The position numbers and the translations under genes are program-made. A DNA stretch of 27,333 bases from a virus. Location: positions 1 to 27,333 of IMG/VR virus record IMGVR_UViG_3300005466_000060; one strand, written 5' to 3'. The notes below the pieces were generated by a model. It was given only the letters and a program-made list of their open reading frames with translations. It had not been told where the DNA came from and did not search any database. Of this stretch, positions 19,773 to 27,333 are shown one piece after another. Within the stretch, counting starts at the first letter, position 1. Every line of letters starts with the position of its first letter.

Positions 19773-20303
19773 ATGAAAACTAAATTCTATCCGATTATTG
19801 GCTATGAAGACTTATATAGTATATCAAAAAAAGGTGATATCCTAGCTCATTCTTGGGAGGTCGTAAGGCCCACAAAAGGTTCTTTTTTAAAAAGGGAGAG
19901 ATTATTGACTCAATTCTTAAACCATAAAGGTTATCCATGCATAAGCCTTAGACTTAATGGGAAGAATAAAACATACTCCATTCATAGGTTACTCGCAATT
20001 CAATTTATACCAAATATTCACGGCAAGCCATCAGTAAACCATAAGAATGGGATCAAGACTGATAATCGTGTGAATAACCTTGAGTGGTGTACCGCGAAAG
20101 AGAATAGCGAACATGCTTTACTTAATGGCCTTTATAAAAGTGAAAAACCTATAGCATTGGTAAGTAATAACGGTAATGTAATCAAGAAATTCACATCTAT
20201 ACACTCGGCCTCCAGGCATACAGGTTACTCTGTTAGTGGGGTTCACCAGATCGCAAGCGGCATTACAAAAAATCCAGCCTCATTAATTTTCATATACTTA
20301 TGA
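19773..20303 (+). CDS. HNH homing endonuclease with NUMOD4/NUMOD1 domains (176 aa)
   Basis: Domain order: NUMOD4-like start (YPIIGYEDLYSISKKGDI, residues 6-23), HNH core (SIHRLLAIQFIP at 69-80, VNHKNG at 88-93, NNLEWCT at 101-107, so His71, His90 and Asn101 are candidates), then a NUMOD1-like DNA-binding end (KKFTSIHSASRHTGYSVSGV, about 138-157). Such free-standing nucleases cut cognate DNA lacking them and spread by homing. The gene is visibly AT-rich against its neighbours, has a 11-nt gap upstream and an ATGA overlap downstream, as expected for a recent insertion into an operon. Confidence 0.9.
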   Translation: MKTKFYPIIGYEDLYSISKKGDILAHSWEVVRPTKGSFLKRERLLTQFLNHKGYPCISLRLNGKNKTYSIHRLLAIQFIPNIHGKPSVNHKNGIKTDNRVNNLEWCTAKENSEHALLNGLYKSEKPIALVSNNGNVIKKFTSIHSASRHTGYSVSGVHQIASGITKNPASLIFIYL

Positions 20304-21016
20304 TCACCATATATACCATCGCATATAACGAGGAGATCATGCTACCTTACTTCGTTGCCCACTACCGCGAGCTATTCCCTGGTTGCCGCATCGTCGTGTA
20401 CAACAACATGAGCGACGATAACACGAAGAGCGTCGCGCTGGCACTCGGATGCGAGGTGATCGACTACGACACAGGTGGCAAGCTTTCCGACGCCAAATAC
20501 TTGGATATAAAAAACAATGCTTGGAAGCGCGCTGAAACGGACTGGGTATTAATCGTTGACATGGATGAGCACTGCCTTATTACCGAATCTGATCTTTTGA
20601 GAGAGTCTGCCGCCGGCACGAATATCCTGTGGTTCGAAGGTTGGAACATGGTGGCCATGAGACCTACGTTAGACGTTAAAACGATAGAATACGGCGTCCG
20701 TGCTCCTTCTTACGACAAGTCCTATTGTTTCAATCGGATCGAGATAGCGGAAATAATGTATAATCCAGGATGCCATACGGCGAACCCGATTACTGTCATG
20801 GGTGCATACCCGATAAAGTATAGCGAGAACGCGTATAAAGTCTTGCACTATAAGTACCTTAACGCTGATTATATGGTGAAGCGCCATGCCTTATTTGCCT
20901 CCAGGCTAAGTGACGACAACCGAAAGAAAGGATATGGTGGTCACTACCTTTACCCGGCATCAAAGATCAAAAGAGAATTTCAGGAGGCACAACGTAACGC
21001 GATAAAAGTAATATGA
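20300..21016 (+). CDS. GT-A type glycosyltransferase (family 2-like), 238 aa
   Basis: N-terminus ITIYTIAYNEEIMLPYFVAH and IVVYNNMSDDNTKSVA are the nucleotide-sugar binding elements of family-2-like transferases. VDMDE (86-90) is the DxD motif that binds the metal and sugar nucleotide. It ends with a basic helical tail. It should move a sugar from a nucleotide donor to an unknown acceptor: virion protein, phage DNA base or host surface glycan. ATGA coupling on both sides. Confidence 0.8.
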   Translation: MITIYTIAYNEEIMLPYFVAHYRELFPGCRIVVYNNMSDDNTKSVALALGCEVIDYDTGGKLSDAKYLDIKNNAWKRAETDWVLIVDMDEHCLITESDLLRESAAGTNILWFEGWNMVAMRPTLDVKTIEYGVRAPSYDKSYCFNRIEIAEIMYNPGCHTANPITVMGAYPIKYSENAYKVLHYKYLNADYMVKRHALFASRLSDDNRKKGYGGHYLYPASKIKREFQEAQRNAIKVI

Positions 21017-21564
21017 GCGAACCAACGAATGGTATATGGGGGCAATTTACCGCTGATAAGTATCATGCGCACAGTCAAGAACTGGCGGATTTCCTAATAG
21101 GATATCTCCCCAAAAATCAGCCAGTGATCGACCTGGGATGCGGCCAGGCATTCTATTTATCTGAGCTTGCAAAGAAGGATTTCCAATGTAAAGGCGTTGA
21201 AGGCTTCAGGTTAAAAAACTTCATGCATGAAGATGTGAAGATTCATGATTTAACCGAGCCGCTGGAGCTTCATATGCGCGGATCTGTGCTTTGCTTGGAA
21301 GTGATGGAGCACGTGCCGAAGTGGGCGGAACAGACGCTTTTAGGGACCATCAATATGCACTGCATCAATACCCTTGTTTTAAGTTGGGGATTACCTGGCC
21401 AGGCGGGCATAGGGCACATAAACCTTCAGCCACAAGAATATGCCATTTCTGAAATGGAACGAAGAGGGTTCAAATATCAAAAAGAAACTTCGGAGTCAGC
21501 CAGAGCAATTATCGGTGATAATACTTCATGGTTTAGGAACACTTTAATGTTCTTTACGCGATGA
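21013..21564 (+). CDS. SAM-dependent methyltransferase, class I (183 aa)
   Basis: VIDLGCG (38-44) is motif I for SAM binding; CLEVMEHVPKWAE (about 94-106) is a motif-IV-like segment; a strand TLVLSWG follows. The size and the context among sugar transferases suggest a small-molecule or sugar methylase capping a glycan, not a DNA methylase. No DPPY or PCQ motif is present. ATGA-coupled to the flanking transferase genes. Confidence 0.8.
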   Translation: MSEPTNGIWGQFTADKYHAHSQELADFLIGYLPKNQPVIDLGCGQAFYLSELAKKDFQCKGVEGFRLKNFMHEDVKIHDLTEPLELHMRGSVLCLEVMEHVPKWAEQTLLGTINMHCINTLVLSWGLPGQAGIGHINLQPQEYAISEMERRGFKYQKETSESARAIIGDNTSWFRNTLMFFTR

Positions 21565-22214
21565 AAGAAGTAACCGTTATAGTGACCGATAACAATCGCG
21601 TGGACCTCCTGCGTAAGACGCTCACGTCTTTCATGGCCATGAATACCTATCCTATCACCGGAGGTATGCATATCCACAACGATGGAAGGGACACGCTATT
21701 CAAAAGCATTATGCGAGATTATCGTTTCCTCGACGCTAAATGGTATTTCTCAGGACGCACAATAGGGTATGCCGCATCTTTGGACTTTCTTCTTTCAAAG
21801 GTGAGAACGGAATACGTTATGAATCTGGAGAGCGATTGGCTATTTCATAGTAATCCGGGATTCATAGAGCGGTCAATGCGGATACTGGAAGAAAACCCGG
21901 ATATACATCAATGCTGGATTCGCGATGAATCAGATCACGGACACCCTTTGGGCGAAGAGATAACCATCAGCGGAATCAGAGTTAAACCTGTCACACACGG
22001 GTATCGCAAGGCATGGAATGGATATTCATTAAATCCTGCTCTCCGGCGCATGAGTGATATCCGACGCATGTTCCCCAATGGACTTATCGAACACCGTGAC
22101 GAGATCGACCAGGCGAAGCATAGCGCACAATTTAACTATAAGGCTGTGTCCTTAGTTGATTCATCTATCAGGCACATCGGATATAACAGACGATCAATAA
22201 ATTTTAGACCATGA
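21561..22214 (+). CDS. GT-A-like glycosyltransferase (217 aa)
   Basis: VTVIVTDNNRVDLLRKTLTS is the first GT-A strand-helix unit, followed by MHIHNDG and GRTIGYAASLDFLL. The sequence NLESDWLF (88-95) replaces the usual DxD with ESD, which occurs in some family-2 relatives. HRDEIDQAKHS near 175 could be the acceptor-site acidic motif. Probably adds a second sugar in the same pathway. ATGA overlaps both neighbours. Confidence 0.7.
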   Translation: MKEVTVIVTDNNRVDLLRKTLTSFMAMNTYPITGGMHIHNDGRDTLFKSIMRDYRFLDAKWYFSGRTIGYAASLDFLLSKVRTEYVMNLESDWLFHSNPGFIERSMRILEENPDIHQCWIRDESDHGHPLGEEITISGIRVKPVTHGYRKAWNGYSLNPALRRMSDIRRMFPNGLIEHRDEIDQAKHSAQFNYKAVSLVDSSIRHIGYNRRSINFRP

Positions 22215-22462
22215 AATCAATAAAATTCCCTGGATGCGATATTGAGATTGGTAAAGATCAGCCTGAATATAATATTCTCCACGCTATGGTTGTCCCTAAT
22301 GCAGAAGGAGAAGTAATAATGTGTTTTGAGCTAACCGACGAAGAGGTTGAACAGATATGCAGAACGAAACGGATATACTATAAAAGGTTGACTTTCGGCA
22401 AGCCTTTCCAGCCAATGAACTTAATGGTAGATCTTTCGGACGGAATCGAATTAATGTCATGA
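22211..22462 (+). CDS. Small hypothetical protein, 83 aa
   Basis: Mixed alpha/beta, with a FELTDEEVEQICRTKRIYYK helix and strand-rich ends. ATGA coupling to both transferase genes places it in the glycan operon; it could be an adaptor or unrelated. Not recognised. Confidence 0.6.
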   Translation: MKSIKFPGCDIEIGKDQPEYNILHAMVVPNAEGEVIMCFELTDEEVEQICRTKRIYYKRLTFGKPFQPMNLMVDLSDGIELMS

Positions 22463-23205
22463 TAAAAGTATACTCAGGCCATCACGTGAAGTTCGCCGCT
22501 CTGCTTATGGTGGAGCAGCTTGGGAAACTCGGTCATACCGCTGAATGGGTCTCTGAGGTAGACCCGGAAAGCGAAGACATATGGATCATCTACCAGGCGG
22601 TAAGGGTAGCCAAATTTCCCAAAAAATATATTGTCTGCCAGACCGAGCCGCATGGCTCACACTGGTTTACAATGGCGTACCAACACATTTTGTCTCGGGC
22701 TATATGCATTTGGGACTACTCCGCAAAGAACACTCTCTCGTATGGATGCGGCCCGAAAATGAAAATAGCGCTTGTTCGCCCGGGAGTTAAGCTTCAGCCC
22801 CTCGTCGAAAAAGATATCGACTATCTATTCTACGGATGGATAGAAGGATCGCCGCACCGCGAAAGGGTGTTGAATGAGCTTTCCAAAAAGATCAACCTGA
22901 CCGTCGTTACTGACAAGCTCGAGCACGAGATGTGGGCGCTGTTATCGCGCACAAAGGTCGTTATCAACATCCAGTACAAGCCAGGCAACCCGCTGGAGGG
23001 ATACCGGATCTGTGAGGCGCTAAGTTACGGTTGCAAGGTCATAACCGAGGGATTCGATCCGCACTACCTCGGTGCCGTGATGTTCTCAGATGAGTGCTGG
23101 ATGCGCAATAACCTGCCATTCCGGGGCATTATTGAGAACGATCTCTTCAACATGGGTAATTTGGCAGAAATCAAAGAAGGCCTTAAAATCGCAGGAATAT
23201 TATGA
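22459..23205 (+). CDS. GT-B-like glycosyltransferase (248 aa)
   Basis: Two Rossmann-like halves: an N-terminal half with VKFAALLMVEQLGKLGHTAEW and a C-terminal half with EGYRICEALSYGCKVITEG (180-198), the typical E-x7-E-like donor-binding segment of family-1/4 transferases. At 248 aa it is short for GT-B (usual size 350-400), so it may be a compact phage version. Donor and acceptor are unknown. Confidence 0.75.
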   Translation: MIKVYSGHHVKFAALLMVEQLGKLGHTAEWVSEVDPESEDIWIIYQAVRVAKFPKKYIVCQTEPHGSHWFTMAYQHILSRAICIWDYSAKNTLSYGCGPKMKIALVRPGVKLQPLVEKDIDYLFYGWIEGSPHRERVLNELSKKINLTVVTDKLEHEMWALLSRTKVVINIQYKPGNPLEGYRICEALSYGCKVITEGFDPHYLGAVMFSDECWMRNNLPFRGIIENDLFNMGNLAEIKEGLKIAGIL

Positions 23206-23444
23206 AAAAAGGATGGAACAAAGGAGGTCGCGTAATCGACCCTATCACCTCGGCAGTAATTATTGGGTGGGTAATCTTCGCAATCCTGTGCAGCTCGTGT
23301 GCACCGTCCATGCAGGCACAGCAAGTCAGGCTGAAAGACAAGGCCGACCATAAGAAGGATAAGCCGAAGAATAATTACCTGCCACTGATTGGAATAGGAC
23401 TACTGAGCGCATGGGTAGTCGGACGCATAAACGAGGACAACTGA
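23202..23444 (+). CDS. Two-span membrane protein or lipoprotein, 80 aa
   Basis: Hydrophobic segments at 15-32 (ITSAVIIGWVIFAILCSS) and 59-74 (YLPLIGIGLLSAWVVG) are joined by a very basic linker (RLKDKADHKKDKPKNN). CSSC at 30-33 could be a weak lipobox. It is ATGA-coupled to the transferase and overlaps the Stealth gene by one base (TGATG). It may hold a glycan enzyme at the membrane; no family recognised. Confidence 0.6.
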   Translation: MKKGWNKGGRVIDPITSAVIIGWVIFAILCSSCAPSMQAQQVRLKDKADHKKDKPKNNYLPLIGIGLLSAWVVGRINEDN

Positions 23445-24142
23445 TGATCGATATTGTCTATGCCCTTGGAAAAGGATCCCGAATGAAGGATATCGAACTG
23501 CGGTTCAGCCTGCGGGCCATCGGGAAACATTTAAGCGGGTACGGGAAAGTTTTCCTTATCGGGGAATGCCCGGAATGGGCCCAAGGCGTCACGCACCTGC
23601 CATTCCCAGACGACGCACGGCTTTCCCCGGACCATAACATCATGCGCAAGATCTCCCATGCCTGCGCCTCGTCGGATGTTTCAAACGACTTTCTCTTCTT
23701 CAACGACGACCATTTCCTTCTATCACCGTTCCAAGTAGAACATTTTCCGGCATTCTATCAGGGAGACCTCGCAACATACTGCCGGCTCCGCGGACTCGAT
23801 GGGTACGGGAAACGGGCGAAAAGCACGCTGGATTACCTGAAATCAATGGATCTACCCATAAAGTACTTCGACGTACACACGCCGATACTCTATAATAAGT
23901 CGCTTTTCATGCAGCACGTCGCCGCTGCGCCAGGCTGGGGCGGCGAAGGATACATCATAAAAAGCCTTTACGCCAATAGACTCCAGCTCGCCGGAGAACC
24001 ATTCCGGGACCAGAAGATAAACGCCCCGCCGGGGCCCGACGTAAAGATCTTCTCCACATTCCCCCACATAAAAGCCTCAGTAACACGGTTTTTATCCGAA
24101 ACTTTCCCGGAACAGAGCCAATTTGAAAGGACCGACATTTAG
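23444..24142 (+). CDS. Stealth-like sugar-phosphate transferase (232 aa)
   Basis: The two best-conserved regions of Stealth proteins are visible: CR1-like IDIVYALG at the N-terminus and a CR2-like block with ELRFSLRAIGKHL, GKVFLIGECPEW, HNIMRKISHA and FLFFNDDHFLL, where Asp88-Asp89 are likely metal ligands. In bacteria Stealth proteins are hexose-1-phosphate transferases that build phosphoglycan capsules. This copy is shorter than most and lacks a clear CR3/CR4. It ends the glycan operon, and its 3' end contains a promoter-like site for the packaging genes. Start chosen at the ATG overlapping the upstream stop. Confidence 0.75.
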   Translation: MIDIVYALGKGSRMKDIELRFSLRAIGKHLSGYGKVFLIGECPEWAQGVTHLPFPDDARLSPDHNIMRKISHACASSDVSNDFLFFNDDHFLLSPFQVEHFPAFYQGDLATYCRLRGLDGYGKRAKSTLDYLKSMDLPIKYFDVHTPILYNKSLFMQHVAAAPGWGGEGYIIKSLYANRLQLAGEPFRDQKINAPPGPDVKIFSTFPHIKASVTRFLSETFPEQSQFERTDI

Positions 24143-24153
24143 CAGTACCTTCG
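24122..24153 (+). promoter_or_regulatory. Candidate promoter for the packaging operon
   Basis: TTTG (24122-24125) inside the end of the Stealth gene, 20-nt spacer, TACCTTCG (24146-24153), one base from TAnnTTTG. It lies 57 nt before the preferred terminase start. Confidence 0.4.
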
Positions 24154-24210
24154 CAATATCCGCATTGAGAAGAGCCCGGCGTGACCTGGCCCAGTAAATT
24201 GCGGGATTAT

Positions 24211-24672
24211 ATGGCAGCACCCGAAGGGAACCAGTTTTGGAGGCTCAGAACCAAGCACGGCCGCGATAAACTCTTCGCAGATCCAGAGCTATTATGGACC
24301 GAGTCCCAGGCTTATTTCGAGGCAACGGACAAAAGAAAATGGTGGAAGACTGAATTCAACGGAAAGGACGCAATAGAATGCCATGTCCCCACCGAAACAC
24401 CATATACCCTCACCGGCCTATTTGTTTACCTCGATATCAGCAAACAAACGTGGTCACAGTATAGGGATCGACAAGATTTTAGTGACGTCATTACGCGCAT
24501 AGAGCAGATTATCTACACTCAAAAGATCGAAGGTGCATCTACCGGCGCATTCAACGCAAACATCGTTGCGCGAGAACTGGGCCTTACCGACAAGAAAGAA
24601 CTCGACCACAAAGGCATTCCTGAAACCAACGTCACGTACAAAGTCACGCCCGAGGTGACGCCTGATGAATGA
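24211..24672 (+). CDS. terS: Terminase small subunit / DNA-packaging protein (gp3-like), 153 aa
   Basis: The sequence GNQFWRLRTKHGRDKLF, then TLTGLFVYLDISKQTWSQYR (a helix-turn-helix in the middle) and VITRIEQIIYTQKIEGASTGAFNANIVARELGL is the pattern of DNA-packaging gp3-like small terminases of Bacteroidota phages. It recognises the packaging site and loads the large subunit. I prefer the ATG at 24211 because family members usually begin at this point; a GTG at 24181 would add ten residues. It overlaps the large subunit by 8 nt. Confidence 0.85.
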   Translation: MAAPEGNQFWRLRTKHGRDKLFADPELLWTESQAYFEATDKRKWWKTEFNGKDAIECHVPTETPYTLTGLFVYLDISKQTWSQYRDRQDFSDVITRIEQIIYTQKIEGASTGAFNANIVARELGLTDKKELDHKGIPETNVTYKVTPEVTPDE

Positions 24673-26041
24673 GGTAGAAGTAAAGTGTACCATAGTCTTC
24701 AAGTGGAATGACGACGCCATACACGCACGCAACGAAGACGGCACAAGGAAATACCGGTACATTATAAATGAGGGGTCCAGCAGGTCCAGCAAGACCAGAT
24801 CCTTAATACAGGCTATTCACAAGTATTGCCAGCAGCATGCAGGGAAACGTTGCTCGGTTTGGAGAGCCACCAAGACAGATTGCTCGGCCACGGTGGGCGA
24901 CGATGTTCATAAGATTTTCCCAACGTTGCCGCTCGCTAGCACGATAAGGTATAACGCGACGGAGGACTACTACACATTCCACAATGGATCTGAGTTTGAG
25001 ATAAACGGCACAGACAACGCGGAGAAAGTCCATGGATACAACGGACACGTTATATGGTTGAATGAACCTTATTCTATATCCAGGGCTACATTCGATCAAC
25101 TCGATATGAGGGCCGAAGATTTCGTTGTGATAGACTGGAACCCTAAGCAGGCGCACTGGATAGACGACTTGAAGAAAGATCCTCGCACTATAATTATAAA
25201 GTCGACTTTCCGCAATAATCCATATTGCCCCGCAGAGCAAAAGAGAAAGATTCTGAGCTATCAGCCTGTGAAGATGTGCGACGTTGTGTTGTCGAAAATA
25301 ATGATAGAGTCTGAGGCTAAGGCATACGACCTTGTTGTAAACCCTATGAATCTTTCTGAGAAACAAATCAAAGAACTATCCCGATGCAAAGAGAATGAGC
25401 GAAAAGCATCGGCCAATGCGTTTAACTGGGCGGTATATGGCCTTGGCGAGAAGTCTGAGAAGCCCAACCGAATATTCTTCTGGGAGAAGATCAAAGATGA
25501 CGATTACCACAAGCTGGGCGCTCAACGATGGTATGGTATTGACTGGGGAGTCGTAGATCCTTTCGGCATCCTGGAGGCTAAGTATTACGATGGTGCCTTG
25601 TATTTCCATCAAAAGAACTACAAGTCGGAGAACGAGATAAAGGAAGGAATGTCAGTCATGCAGATTGAGGAGATAAACAAAGCGGAGGAAGGCCTAGTGA
25701 AGTGGCTCCTTCGCGAATTGAACATACCGAAGGATTGCTACCTGATCTGCGACAACAACCGGCCCATGAAGATCTTGGCGCTGCACGATATCGGTTACGA
25801 GTTCTCGCTCCCAGCACCGAAGCCACCCGGGTCAATAATCGACGGTATCGATATCCTGCGGGACATGAAGTGCTACTACACTGAAAACTCTTTGAACCTG
25901 GAGTATGAGCAGGAGAATTACGAACGCCAGGTTGATCGTTATGGTATCGTAATGGATGAGCCTGTCGACAAAGACAATCACCTTATGGACCCAGCGCGTT
26001 ACATAGCGCTATACCTAAAGTTGATCGGGATATTAAAATAG
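24665..26041 (+). CDS. terL: Terminase large subunit (PBSX-type ATPase/nuclease), 458 aa
   Basis: Walker A is GSSRSSKT (37-44). Walker B is VIWLNEP (129-135) with Glu134 as the catalytic carboxylate and Asn133 in place of the usual Asp. The C-terminal nuclease has GIDWGVVDP (near 290), ICDNN and a final DNHLMDPARYIALYL with the third acidic residue. It powers DNA translocation into the prohead and cuts concatemers. Length is normal for the family. The portal gene follows directly. Confidence 0.95.
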   Translation: MNEVEVKCTIVFKWNDDAIHARNEDGTRKYRYIINEGSSRSSKTRSLIQAIHKYCQQHAGKRCSVWRATKTDCSATVGDDVHKIFPTLPLASTIRYNATEDYYTFHNGSEFEINGTDNAEKVHGYNGHVIWLNEPYSISRATFDQLDMRAEDFVVIDWNPKQAHWIDDLKKDPRTIIIKSTFRNNPYCPAEQKRKILSYQPVKMCDVVLSKIMIESEAKAYDLVVNPMNLSEKQIKELSRCKENERKASANAFNWAVYGLGEKSEKPNRIFFWEKIKDDDYHKLGAQRWYGIDWGVVDPFGILEAKYYDGALYFHQKNYKSENEIKEGMSVMQIEEINKAEEGLVKWLLRELNIPKDCYLICDNNRPMKILALHDIGYEFSLPAPKPPGSIIDGIDILRDMKCYYTENSLNLEYEQENYERQVDRYGIVMDEPVDKDNHLMDPARYIALYLKLIGILK

Positions 26042-26103
26042 TTTGCCGCATTCTGCACAATCGCCAAAATAGGAATGACGTTAAAAATCGTTTAATTTCG
26101 GGT

Positions 26104-27333
26104 GTGAATGATTTCTTTATCCCGTTCGGGAATATATTCTCGGCCCTTCGCTCCCGCGCAAAGGGCATGTATCATTTTGGATACGAGATCATCAACGCCT
26201 CCACGCTGTTCAATACGATATCAAGGGACCGGGAGAAACTAGCGATTATCCTTTCAAACCCTGCCGTGCTCAAGGTATTCGCGCTACAATGCGATCTTTT
26301 CGCCATGGGTCGAGTATGTGTAAAAAATGCACAAGGTGAAGAAATCGACAACGATCCATTCATAAACCTACTTAAACAGCCTAACCCGTTCACGTTAACA
26401 GAGGCACAATTTCTGTGGGATTTCATGTTCTGGAATATGCTGGGCACATCGTATGCTTACGTAGATAGCTCAATCGTTGAAAAGAAAGGCAACAAGATGT
26501 ATTTCTTGGACCCTTCAAAGATCGAATGGCCGCAGGAACTTGACGCGAAGCGTGACAAACTGGTATTCTCCGATGCTGAAATGACAGCGATCAGGAAGAC
26601 AAATATTACATACCGTTACGCTGACGGTACCGCGTTCAAGTTCCCTTTCGATCGTCTTGTTATAGCCCACGACCTCACAAACTCCATAGGTAATTTTTTC
26701 AAGGGCCCGTCGCGCATGGATGCCTTAGTAAAGATTATATCCAACTCCGAACACGTACTCGATTCTGAGAACATCAACATCCGGTATACATCCAAGTTCA
26801 TGGTAGGGTCCGAAAACCAAGTGGGCGCTAATACTAAAATTGGATTGACGGAAGATGAGAAGAAAGATATAATCGAAAAGATTGATCGCAGCGAAAAGAA
26901 CGTTTACCCAGTAAAGGCAAAGATTAATATTCAGCGCTTCGTCGAGGACTTCGCAAAGCTCCAGCTTAAGGAAGAATACCTCCATCAATACTTCCTTATC
27001 GGAAATATGTACAACATTCCCAGGGATGTGCTCGAGGCGTATAACTCTGCCACCTACGAGAACCAGGAGAAGGCCCGGGCGGCCCACGTAAACTATACCT
27101 TGGAACCAAAGGGGAACCAGTTCATGGACGCTTTCGAGGTGTTTTTCGGTTATCGCCAGCAGGGCAAGAACATCAATATATCATGGGATCACCTTCCTTT
27201 TGTGCAGGTGTTCGCAAAAGAAAAGGCAGAGACTCGGAAGGTAGATGTAGAGGTGCTTCAATCCCTTATTACACTGCGCGTTCCGATGGATCAAATAAAT
27301 GCATATCTTGGTACAGAATTCGATATTCCCGAG
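26104..27333 (+). CDS. Portal protein (3' end outside the window)
   Basis: The frame is open to the last base of the window, giving at least 410 residues. LLKQPNPFTLTEAQFLWDF and the following WNMLGTSYAYV are typical of the HK97-like portal family, as are RLVIAHDL, GPSRMDALV and later the RDVLEAYNSATYENQEKAR region. It forms the ring through which DNA enters. No ATG lies near the frame start; GTG at 26104 is the best start, with the next ATG at about 26167. The frame remains open upstream into terL, so the true start is not certain. Confidence 0.8.
   Translation, partial: MNDFFIPFGNIFSALRSRAKGMYHFGYEIINASTLFNTISRDREKLAIILSNPAVLKVFALQCDLFAMGRVCVKNAQGEEIDNDPFINLLKQPNPFTLTEAQFLWDFMFWNMLGTSYAYVDSSIVEKKGNKMYFLDPSKIEWPQELDAKRDKLVFSDAEMTAIRKTNITYRYADGTAFKFPFDRLVIAHDLTNSIGNFFKGPSRMDALVKIISNSEHVLDSENINIRYTSKFMVGSENQVGANTKIGLTEDEKKDIIEKIDRSEKNVYPVKAKINIQRFVEDFAKLQLKEEYLHQYFLIGNMYNIPRDVLEAYNSATYENQEKARAAHVNYTLEPKGNQFMDAFEVFFGYRQQGKNINISWDHLPFVQVFAKEKAETRKVDVEVLQSLITLRVPMDQINAYLGTEFDIPE

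Noticed and set aside
24803-25366. 187-codon open frame antisense to terL
   Set aside because: A shadow of the strongly supported terminase; no promoter, neighbours or recognisable motifs on the minus strand.
1-27333. CRISPR array, insertion sequence or diversity-generating retroelement
   Set aside because: No regularly spaced repeats, transposase, reverse transcriptase or template/variable repeat pair was found by eye.

Overview
The window is a 27.3-kb internal piece of a tailed double-stranded DNA phage (or a prophage in its host) of the Bacteroidota. The evidence is a phage terminase pair and portal, a tail/lysis block and a recombination block. In addition, several gene-proximal sites match the Bacteroidota promoter consensus TTTG-N19-21-TAnnTTTG, and clear Shine-Dalgarno sites are almost absent. 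No integrase, CI-type repressor, DNA polymerase or tRNA was seen.

Layout. (1) 1-3750, rightward: the end of a LamG-like tail fibre gene, small membrane proteins, a secreted parallel beta-helix protein and a holin-like/DUF5675 lysis cassette, closed by a strong terminator. (2) 3786-11498, leftward: a long operon of mostly ATGA-coupled genes. It runs from a zinc-knuckle/HTH protein through two probable replication accessory proteins, a C5-cytosine methyltransferase with a second long same-strand frame inside it, many small proteins, a MazG-like pyrophosphohydrolase, a candidate unimolecular spanin and a Lar-like protein, to a KilA-N protein. Between the Lar-like and KilA-N genes is a promoter-hairpins-terminator unit that looks like a small RNA. 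(3) 11499-12029: a 0.5-kb ORF-less, hairpin-rich region with two overlapping leftward promoters, a strong candidate for a structured RNA or long regulatory leader. (4) 12030-17296, leftward: a second early operon with RecT, a YqaJ-type exonuclease, a YopX protein and many tiny genes. (5) 17297-17440: divergent promoters carrying two nearly identical operator modules. (6) 17441-24142, rightward: a 48-aa ribbon-helix-helix-like regulator, a GC-rich structured ORF-less stretch, small genes, then a glycan island (two GT-A-like enzymes, a SAM methyltransferase, a GT-B-like enzyme and a Stealth-type phosphotransferase) interrupted by an HNH homing endonuclease. (7) 24211-27333, rightward: terminase small and large subunits and the portal, which runs off the window.

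How it fits together (inference). The small RHH-like protein probably controls both arms from the shared operators. The left arms make recombination, replication and host-takeover proteins. The right arm adds sugar-modifying enzymes and leads into packaging and structure. Modification (C5 methyltransferase), anti-restriction (Lar-like) and glycan genes suggest investment in evading host defences or altering the surface or virion.
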